Origin: Lentisphaeria bacterium
GTDB taxonomy: Bacteria; Verrucomicrobiota; Lentisphaeria; Oligosphaerales; Lenti-02
Direction of reading: 5' to 3'
NCBI GenBank assembly: GCA_023145395.1
Contig: JAGLDW010000743.1
Span: 1 to 11,223, forward strand
DNA length: 11,223 bases
Shown piece by piece: positions 5,652 to 11,223 of the stretch. How positions within the stretch are numbered: the stretch's first letter is position 1; each line of letters begins with the position of its first letter. The notes beneath the pieces are model-generated. The model made no database searches, was not told the DNA's origin, and saw only the letters and a program-made list of their open reading frames with translations. The translations under genes and the position numbers were made by a program.

Positions 5652-8600
5652 TCACGCAGCCCTTGTTTTCCGTGCAAGCGTCTCCACCGCCCGCAAGTCG
5701 AGCTTGCCACTGCCGAGCAGCGGAAACTGGTCGATCTGGACAAAGGATCCAGGGCGGGGGATCCAAAGTGCCGGCAGCGCGCGTTCGCGCAACTTCGAGC
5801 AGATCATCTGCGAATCGATTTCGGCGGTGTGCAAAACGACCAGTCGTTCTCCCTTTGACGCATCCGGCACGCCAGTCACCACGCAGACGCGTTCCTCGGA
5901 AGCGTCCAACGCGCGGCTGATCTCGTCCTCGATCTTCAAATGGGGAACCATTTCTCCTCCGATCTTGCTGAATCGGCTCAGACGTCCCCTCAGAGTGATG
6001 AATCCATCCTCGTCGATGACCGCGATGTCGCCTGTGATGTACCACCCGTCGCGAAGCACATCGGCCGTGCGTTCGGGCTCGCCCAGATATCCCATCATCA
6101 CATTTGCCCCCTTGACGAGAAGAAGTCCCTCGCAGCCGGCGGATAGACGCTCGAAGGTGTCGGGATCCACGACCTTGACGGCAACGCCGGGAAGCGGGTG
6201 GCCGACCGTGCCGACCTTGGTCCCTGTCTGGCTCACCCGCTCGTCCTGGAAGTCGGGCACATTGATGGTGGCGAAGGGGGAAAGCTCCGTGCAGCCATAT
6301 CCCTCCGTGGGGCGAACCCCAAAGCGCTGCTCGAAGGCATCGGCCACGGACTCCCGCAATTTCTCCGCGCCCACCCCGACACTGCGCAGAGAGCGAAACT
6401 GCTCCGGCGTGCACCGTTTCATGTACCCATTGAGGAAGGTCGGCGTGGCGGTCAGAACCGTCACTCCGTGCTCTCCGCACAGTTCCCCAATGCGTTTGAA
6501 ATCAAGGGGATTTGTGTGGAAGATCACGCGGGTTCCCGTGGTCAGCGGAAGCCACAGTCCTCCGGCAAGTCCGAAGGAATGGAAGAAGGGCAGAGCCGAC
6601 AGGATCCGGTCCGTTCTGCTCAGATCGTACACTTGATGAAGCGCCTCGATGTTGGCGTTGAGATTCGCGTGCGAGAGCATCACTCCCTTGGGATCGCCCG
6701 TGCTGCCACTGGAGAACAGGACGGCGGCGAGGCTAGCGGTGTTGCGTCTCCGGGACTGGCGGAAGAAACGCCGGATCAACCGCGAGGGAAGCGCTGCAAG
6801 CGCGGCTGCGGACAGCGCACGATCAGCCAGCGTCACGTCCCTCGCCAAGTCCTCGACGAACACCATCTCCGGACTCTCGTTCATGCCGATCTTGCGAAGA
6901 AACGTGCGGGAGGTCACGATCGTGCGCAGTTCGCACTTCCGCACCGCGCTCTCCATCACCTGGTCGCCAGACGTGAAGTTGAGGTTCACGGGCACTTTTC
7001 CAAGCATGGTGACAGCAATGTTGACGAGGGCGGTCGGCACGGAGTTGGGCAGGAGAATCCCCACCATGTCGTCTTGTTGACAACGTCGGCCCATGGTCCG
7101 GCTGAGTGACATCGCCGCGACACAGGCAGGGGCGAAACGCATGCTCCGGCCATCGCCGTCGGCCATGCACTGGCGCAGGGGATGGCGGCGCGCCTGCCGG
7201 ATGAAGCGGGTCGAGAGCAGTTCGTCGTCGCCGCGGAGCCGGGTCGCGTCCGCGCCTAGCTCCTGCACGGCCTCACGCACCCTCTGCGCCGAGGTGCCAA
7301 CGGGGAGGGGGTCGCCGAACAGGATCGAGACCGGGTTGGCGAAGACGGAGGCGGGGCGGCAGACCATGCCACTACGCCGCTGGGACAGGAAGGTGCCCCA
7401 GACTCGGTCCAGACACACCGGAATGACCGGCGCAGTGGTGTGGCGCATGATCACCTCGAGTCCGCGGTGAAAGGGAAGCATGTTGCCGGTGCGCGTGAGC
7501 GCGCCCTCGGCGAAGATGCAGACGACCTCGCCATCCTCCACGCGCCGTCCTACTTCGCGCAGCGTCCGCAGCAGCTCCTTGGGAGAATCGTCGGAGGTGA
7601 TGGGGATGCAGTGGAAAAGGCGGGCAAACGGCCTCATCCAGCGCCTGTTGTAGAAGTCTCGGTGCATGACGAACCGCACGAACGGGCGCACCGCAATCTG
7701 TACAATGAGCGCGTCTAGATAGCTGACGTGGTTGCAGACCAGCAGCGCGCCGCCGCTGGAGGGCACGCGTTCCGCGCCCTGAGTCCGCACCCGAAACAGG
7801 CAACGGGCCGCCAGCAGCGCGACAAAGCGCACGAGAAAGTCAGGAAGAATCCGCACGCTGACAACCAGCGCGGACAGCGAAAGCAGACCGATCACCACGG
7901 AGATGCCACTCGTGCCGACCGCGCAGACATCGTGCAGCAACCAGAAGACGGGATAGGCCAGCAGCATCGCCGAGAAGGCGGCCAGGTTCCGCAACGCCAT
8001 CATGCTGCCAGTGTGCTCCCTCGGGGTGTCGCGCTGGATGCAGGCGGCTAGCGGAAGGACGAAGAAGCCGCAGCTCGCGCCCAACGCCACGAGCACCACG
8101 GCGGTCGCCGCCATGGACGCGGACACAAAGGGGAGCGTCAGGCAGGTCGCCACCAGGCCAAGCGCGCCAAGAGGGACCAGGCCAAACTCGATTCTGCCCC
8201 GGGACAGGCGCCCAGCCAGATAGCTGCCCACTCCGACCCCCGCGCCGGCGGCCGCGGCCAACCACCCGGCATCGGCATCCGTTCGCAGCATGGTCTCCTT
8301 CGCGTGCAGAAGAAGATTGACCTGAAAGAGTGCGCACACGAACCAGAACCAGGCGGAACCGGCGAGAGACAGCGCCAAGGTACGGCGTTGGCGGGCGAGC
8401 CGGAAGGCGTCGGCGACATCGCCGAGAGGGGACAGGCCGTGACGAGGGTTGGCGAGGGCAGGGGCAGTGTGCGGAATCCGCAGAGAGGCAAACACGCCAA
8501 GAAGGGCGATGCCCACGCACACGGATCCGGCAAGGAACGGCGCACTGGCCGCCAACACTGCGAGATGTCCGCCCAGCGCGGTTCCCACGATCATGGCGGC

Positions 8601-9047
8601 GAACGCCCACAACTGAAGATGACCGTTGCCTAGGGAAAGCTCATGCTCGGGCAGCAATTCCGGAATGGAGCCGTATTTTGCAGGACTGAAAAACGCGCTC
8701 TGCGCCCCCATGAGGAAGAGAACTCCAAGTCCCAGAGGCAGACTCCCCAGCCAGAGAGCGGCCACGCCACCAGCCATGATGAACACCTCGGCAACCTTCA
8801 TCCACACCATGATCCTAGCCTTGCTGTAGCGGTCGGCCAGTGTCCCGGCAAGGGGGGAGAAAAGAAGGAACGGAAGTGTGAAGAGCACTCCCGCAACTGC
8901 GAGCATCGTGCCGCGGTTCGAGGAGTCGGTCAGCGCCTGCAAAGCGGCGAGGGAAACCAGAAGCTTGAACGCATTGTCATTCAAGGCTCCCAAAAACTGC
9001 GTGGTCAGGAACGCTCTGAATCCACTGCTCTTGACACTCGTCTGCAT
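5652..9047 (-). CDS. aas: Fused lysophospholipid transporter / acyltransferase / acyl-ACP synthetase (LplT-Aas type)
   Basis: 1131 residues; a GGGGAG site lies 8 bases before the ATG. Residues ~10-405 are a 12-helix-type major facilitator domain starting FLTTQFLGALNDNAFK, with LADRYSKARIM in the first inner loop, like LplT. Residues ~420-600 form a PlsC-type acyltransferase: H440 and D445 in NHVSYLD, then FAEGALTRTG (512-521) in place of the usual FPEGTRS. Residues ~640-1125 are an adenylate-forming synthetase: SSGSTGDPKG (779-788), YGCTE (917-921), TGD (Asp1007), GR (1021-1022) and the catalytic GSGK Lys1115. The expected job is to flip lyso-phosphatidylethanolamine inward across the inner membrane and re-acylate its sn-1 position with an activated fatty acid. 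In E. coli these are two neighbouring genes, lplT and aas. All catalytic blocks look intact. Exact substrates are inferred. Confidence 0.93.
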   Translation of the reverse strand: MQTSVKSSGFRAFLTTQFLGALNDNAFKLLVSLAALQALTDSSNRGTMLAVAGVLFTLPFLLFSPLAGTLADRYSKARIMVWMKVAEVFIMAGGVAALWLGSLPLGLGVLFLMGAQSAFFSPAKYGSIPELLPEHELSLGNGHLQLWAFAAMIVGTALGGHLAVLAASAPFLAGSVCVGIALLGVFASLRIPHTAPALANPRHGLSPLGDVADAFRLARQRRTLALSLAGSAWFWFVCALFQVNLLLHAKETMLRTDADAGWLAAAAGAGVGVGSYLAGRLSRGRIEFGLVPLGALGLVATCLTLPFVSASMAATAVVLVALGASCGFFVLPLAACIQRDTPREHTGSMMALRNLAAFSAMLLAYPVFWLLHDVCAVGTSGISVVIGLLSLSALVVSVRILPDFLVRFVALLAARCLFRVRTQGAERVPSSGGALLVCNHVSYLDALIVQIAVRPFVRFVMHRDFYNRRWMRPFARLFHCIPITSDDSPKELLRTLREVGRRVEDGEVVCIFAEGALTRTGNMLPFHRGLEVIMRHTTAPVIPVCLDRVWGTFLSQRRSGMVCRPASVFANPVSILFGDPLPVGTSAQRVREAVQELGADATRLRGDDELLSTRFIRQARRHPLRQCMADGDGRSMRFAPACVAAMSLSRTMGRRCQQDDMVGILLPNSVPTALVNIAVTMLGKVPVNLNFTSGDQVMESAVRKCELRTIVTSRTFLRKIGMNESPEMVFVEDLARDVTLADRALSAAALAALPSRLIRRFFRQSRRRNTASLAAVLFSSGSTGDPKGVMLSHANLNANIEALHQVYDLSRTDRILSALPFFHSFGLAGGLWLPLTTGTRVIFHTNPLDFKRIGELCGEHGVTVLTATPTFLNGYMKRCTPEQFRSLRSVGVGAEKLRESVADAFEQRFGVRPTEGYGCTELSPFATINVPDFQDERVSQTGTKVGTVGHPLPGVAVKVVDPDTFERLSAGCEGLLLVKGANVMMGYLGEPERTADVLRDGWYITGDIAVIDEDGFITLRGRLSRFSKIGGEMVPHLKIEDEISRALDASEERVCVVTGVPDASKGERLVVLHTAEIDSQMICSKLRERALPALWIPRPGSFVQIDQFPLLGSGKLDLRAVETLARKTRAA

Positions 9048-9238
9048 CGAACCATCTCCCCGTGTGACTGCGTGTTTGATCGGCCTGCGTCCTTGGTTGG
9101 CACTGAAGCTGTCATCTCTAATGCAGGACCGATGCCAACTTGATGATTCGTGCCTGTGGCAGCGAGAGCACCTGCACTCATTCTACTTGGGCGTACGCCA
9201 GATGTACACGTCATGCAAAAAACGCACACGGCAAGATG

Positions 9239-9259
9239 CTCATATTTTGAATTTCGTTT
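9239..9259 (+). repeat. Left copy of a 21-bp inverted repeat
   Basis: It begins CTCATATTTTGAATTTCG and is the reverse complement of 9599-9619 except at one base. It bounds a 381-bp segment containing the two 67-nt repeats. Confidence 0.75.
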
Positions 9260-9356
9260 GAGCTTGAATTGAGCGTGTGACACAACGACCGCATCGCTTT
9301 CGTAGTCCGCGCGTCGGTGTAGGTGCCGACGCAAACGATATTCTGAATGTGGGTAT

Positions 9357-9423
9357 AGTGGTTCGGGACGGCTCGTCCCGTAAGACATCTCGGCGCGGGC
9401 CGCGCCGAACCACAAGGGCCTGC
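9357..9423 (+). repeat. Structured intergenic repeat, copy 1
   Basis: 67 nt, identical to 9441-9507 except for one base. Outer arms GTGGTT/AACCAC enclose two hairpins: CGGGACG-GCT-CGTCCCG, and CGGCGCGG-G-CCGCGCCG. Ten bases (TAAGACATCT) separate the hairpins. The single strand would fold into a three-way junction, and the duplex could extrude a cruciform. Confidence 0.9.
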
Positions 9424-9440
9424 GCACTCGACGGCTAATC

Positions 9441-9507
9441 AGTGGTTCGGGACGGCTCGTCCCGTAAGACATCTCGGCGCGGACCGCGCCGAACCACAAG
9501 GGCCTGC
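9441..9507 (+). repeat. Structured intergenic repeat, copy 2
   Basis: The second copy starts 84 bases after the first. The only difference is in the one-base loop of the second hairpin (CGGCGCGG-A-CCGCGCCG), so the stems are fully kept. The 17 bases between copies are not repeated. Confidence 0.9.
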
Positions 9508-9598
9508 CACTCAGATGTTTTGTGTCGGTACTTGAAGCCGAGCCGCAGGCTCCTTGGAGTGCTCGAGCTCTGCTTGGCCGAGACCCGCCTCGGCCTCG

Positions 9599-9619
9599 AA
9601 ACGAAATTCAAAATGTGAG
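9599..9619 (-). repeat. Right copy of the 21-bp inverted repeat
   Basis: On the plus strand it begins AAACGAAATTCAAAATGTG. It pairs with 9239-9259 with one mismatch and ends 117 bases before the kinase start. Confidence 0.75.
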
Positions 9620-9722
9620 TGACTACCTGTCACTGGCCGCGAAACCCTTTTTGCGGCGGGTCTTGCTTCCGTGGTCGTTGGCGATCATAGTCTCATCGGA
9701 CGTGTTGGACCTCGAACGAACC

Positions 9723-9729
9723 AGAGGAG
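9723..9729 (+). promoter_or_regulatory. Ribosome binding site that sets the kinase start
   Basis: AGAGGAG lies 7 bases before the GTG at 9737. The overlapping GTG at 9735 is in another frame and is followed at once by TGA. Confidence 0.7.
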
Positions 9730-9736
9730 TCTGCGT

Positions 9737-11223
9737 GTGAGCATTGCCGGGATACGCCGTAAGCATTTGGTCTACCCGCTGCTGGTGGTTCTGTGGCTGT
9801 GCGTGGGTGCTTGGCAGGCGGTGGAGCACCGTAGTGTGGGCGAGGCACAGCGATCGGCGCTGCTGCTGCGCCTGGCGGACATCTCCCGCACGCTGGCGGT
9901 GGCGATCCGCTCCAACACGCGATTCGGCACGCTGCGCCGAGACCGCCTGGAGGAGATTCTCGCCGATCTTGTGGAACTGCAGGGCTTGGATGCGGTTGCG
10001 CTGGTCAGCCCGCAGGGAGAACTTCTGGCCAGCGCGGGGGGCGAGTTTTCCGAGGGATTTGGCGCACTGGTCCCCGGAAAGCCGCACTGGGATGGAGCAC
10101 ATCTGACCTCGGTCGAACCAGTCTTGTTCGGGCCCATATCCTCCAAAGACGGAACGTTGTCGGGCGTGCTCCTTGTGGAACCGGGGCAGCGTCCAAGAAG
10201 GCGGGTATCGCAGGGAGAGCGGGCGCTGCGCCTGCCGGTGCCAAACGGTCCCGCAGGAATGAGAGATCGCGAGCGCAACGGCAGCCACCCTCCATCTCCC
10301 TCCTCCTCGCGCGAGTCCATCCGTCGAGGCCCCCCGTGGTCGGCGGTTCTGCCCCGCAGATTCCCGAGGCGGGGCACGTTGCATGCGGCACGCCCCCCGT
10401 GGATGACCAAGGAGGAATACGCGGAGCGATATCAGCGCCAGGGTGTGCAACGATTCGTGCTGCGCATTTCGACTGCGGAGACGCACGCCGCCCTCAGTCA
10501 CGATCGCATTTTGCGCATCGGCATCATTCTACTCGCCCTTGTCGTGGCGCTTTCTCTAGCCTTCAGCATGCGTGCATACGAACGCGCGTCCGGACTCAAC
10601 GTGCAGTTGGCGCGCACAGAGGAGATGAACAGTCATCTGCGGGAGCTGAGCACCGCAGCGGCCGGACTAGCTCACGAAACGCGCAATCCGCTGAACGTGG
10701 TGCGCGGCATCGCCCAAACCATGGTTGCAAGCGATGACGCCTCCGCCATGAAGGGACACGCTGGACAGGTGATCGAGGAAGTCGACCGCGTCAACAGCCG
10801 CCTGACCGAGTTCATCTCCTACGCCAGGCCCTGCGAGCCGCAGATGACGCCTGTCTCCCCCGCGCGCCTTGCCCGGGAACTGGCAAAAGCACTCGAATTC
10901 GACCGTGAGGACAAGAACATTCAGTTCCACTTGGACTGTCAGTCTGGCGAGATGCTGGCAGACATGGATCTGACGCGCCAGATCCTTTTCAACTTGATCA
11001 TCAACGCCTTCGAGATCGTTCCCGAGGGCGGACGCGTGACTGTGCGAGCACAGGCGGAGCATGGAGAGTGGACGCTGCGGGTCGAGGACAATGGCTCCGG
11101 CGTTCCGGAGGACCAGCGCGAGGAAATCTTCCGCCCCTACGTCACGCTGCGCGAGAACGGGACAGGCCTGGGCCTCGCCGTCGTCCGCCGCAACACGCAG
11201 GCCCAGCAATGGACCCTCGCCTA
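9737..11223 (+). CDS. Sensor histidine kinase (3' end outside window)
   Basis: 495 codons are visible with no stop to the window edge. The start is GTG (translating as MSIAGIRRKHLVYPLL). A membrane helix lies at ~11-27 and a second at ~259-279 (ILRIGIILLALVVALSLAFS), so ~28-258 should face the periplasm. A linker (AYERASGLNVQLARTEEM) leads to the dimerisation domain with His313 in LAHETRNPLN, the autophosphorylation site. The ATPase domain shows the N-box NLIINAFEI (416-426), the G1 box VEDNGSGVP (449-457) and the G2 box GTGLGLA (475-481). The H-box and ATPase boxes resemble the NtrB/ZraS/AtoS group, whose partner is often an NtrC-type regulator; none is seen here. The stimulus is unknown. 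Oddly, residues ~150-225 of the sensor region are rich in Arg and Pro (QRPRRRVS, RRGPPW, PRRFPRRG). Confidence 0.9.
   Translation, partial: MSIAGIRRKHLVYPLLVVLWLCVGAWQAVEHRSVGEAQRSALLLRLADISRTLAVAIRSNTRFGTLRRDRLEEILADLVELQGLDAVALVSPQGELLASAGGEFSEGFGALVPGKPHWDGAHLTSVEPVLFGPISSKDGTLSGVLLVEPGQRPRRRVSQGERALRLPVPNGPAGMRDRERNGSHPPSPSSSRESIRRGPPWSAVLPRRFPRRGTLHAARPPWMTKEEYAERYQRQGVQRFVLRISTAETHAALSHDRILRIGIILLALVVALSLAFSMRAYERASGLNVQLARTEEMNSHLRELSTAAAGLAHETRNPLNVVRGIAQTMVASDDASAMKGHAGQVIEEVDRVNSRLTEFISYARPCEPQMTPVSPARLARELAKALEFDREDKNIQFHLDCQSGEMLADMDLTRQILFNLIINAFEIVPEGGRVTVRAQAEHGEWTLRVEDNGSGVPEDQREEIFRPYVTLRENGTGLGLAVVRRNTQAQQWTLA

Larger units (their letters stand above)
9048..9736. other. Long non-coding region between divergent genes
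   Basis: It separates the divergent transporter/acyltransferase and kinase genes and should hold both promoters, though I find no convincing sigma-70 or sigma-54 boxes. It contains a GTTGGCA...TGCCAAC inverted pair (9096-9102, 9133-9139), the 21-bp inverted repeats and the two 67-nt repeats listed separately. It also holds a GCGTCGG/CCGACGC hairpin (9311-9332) and a GGCCGAG/CTCGGCC hairpin near 9575-9594. Open frames through it come from the repeats and do not look coding. Confidence 0.6.

Noticed and set aside
5581..7109. Plus-strand open frames opposite the LplT-Aas gene
   Set aside because: The minus strand encodes all synthetase and acyltransferase motifs here. The plus-strand products have no recognisable domains or ribosome sites.
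9090..9115. Possible sigma-54 promoter around TGGCAC
   Set aside because: The -24-like TGGCAC is not followed by a proper -12 TTGC element at the required spacing.
9005..9499. Minus-strand open frame with a repeated peptide (WFGA.RAEMSYGTSRPEPL)
   Set aside because: The peptide repeat simply comes from translating the two 67-nt structured repeats, and the frame also runs into the 5' end of the neighbouring real gene.
9357..9507. Possible minimal CRISPR array
   Set aside because: Only two copies, each 67 nt with a multi-hairpin fold, a 17-base interval and no cas genes. This is an extragenic structured repeat.
9623..10501. Minus-strand open frame of 292 codons opposite the kinase
   Set aside because: The plus strand here is the kinase N-terminus, with a good ribosome site, membrane helices and an unbroken frame into the catalytic domains.

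Overview
The window comes from a GC-rich, probably Gram-negative bacterium. The host-like genes are GC-rich, there is a fused LplT/Aas lysophospholipid transport and acylation protein, and an RHS tip ends in DPTGL. RHS tips and REP-associated transposases of this kind are common in the PVC group (Kiritimatiellota/Verrucomicrobia-like) and elsewhere, so the lineage is a guess only.

Layout. (1) 1-1944: the 3' end of an RHS-repeat polymorphic toxin gene. Its variable C-terminal tail (from 585) and the next gene, a two-helix membrane protein that is probably its immunity protein, are AT-rich against GC-rich surroundings (20/60 G+C at 1441-1500, 41/60 at 481-540). (2) 1995-2561: a dead REP-associated (Y1/HUH) transposase with near-perfect 23-bp inverted ends, an internal deletion and frame changes. 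(3) 2618-4032: a strong hairpin, a promoter with an overlapping palindrome, a 64-codon hypothetical gene, and an unrecognised helical protein with an internal duplication and one C-terminal membrane helix. (4) 4073-5576: a tyrosine recombinase gene on the minus strand beside tRNA-Ser(GCU). Between them lie a cluster of TTGGTGC repeats and the tRNA terminator. This is the classic edge of an integrated island, so much of the sequence to the left may be island cargo. (5) 5652-9047: a three-part membrane enzyme (LplT-type transporter, PlsC acyltransferase, acyl-ACP/CoA synthetase), a chromosomal housekeeping-type gene. (6) 9048-9736: a long non-coding stretch with a 381-bp segment bounded by 21-bp inverted repeats. 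Inside it are two 67-nt copies of a repeat that can fold into a three-way junction. (7) 9737-end: a two-membrane-helix sensor histidine kinase that starts at GTG and runs off the window.

The toxin/immunity pair forms one functional unit, and the recombinase plus att-like region another. The 2845-4032 pair is a candidate cargo unit of unknown purpose. The phospholipid enzyme and the kinase look like resident genes and show no visible functional link to the rest.
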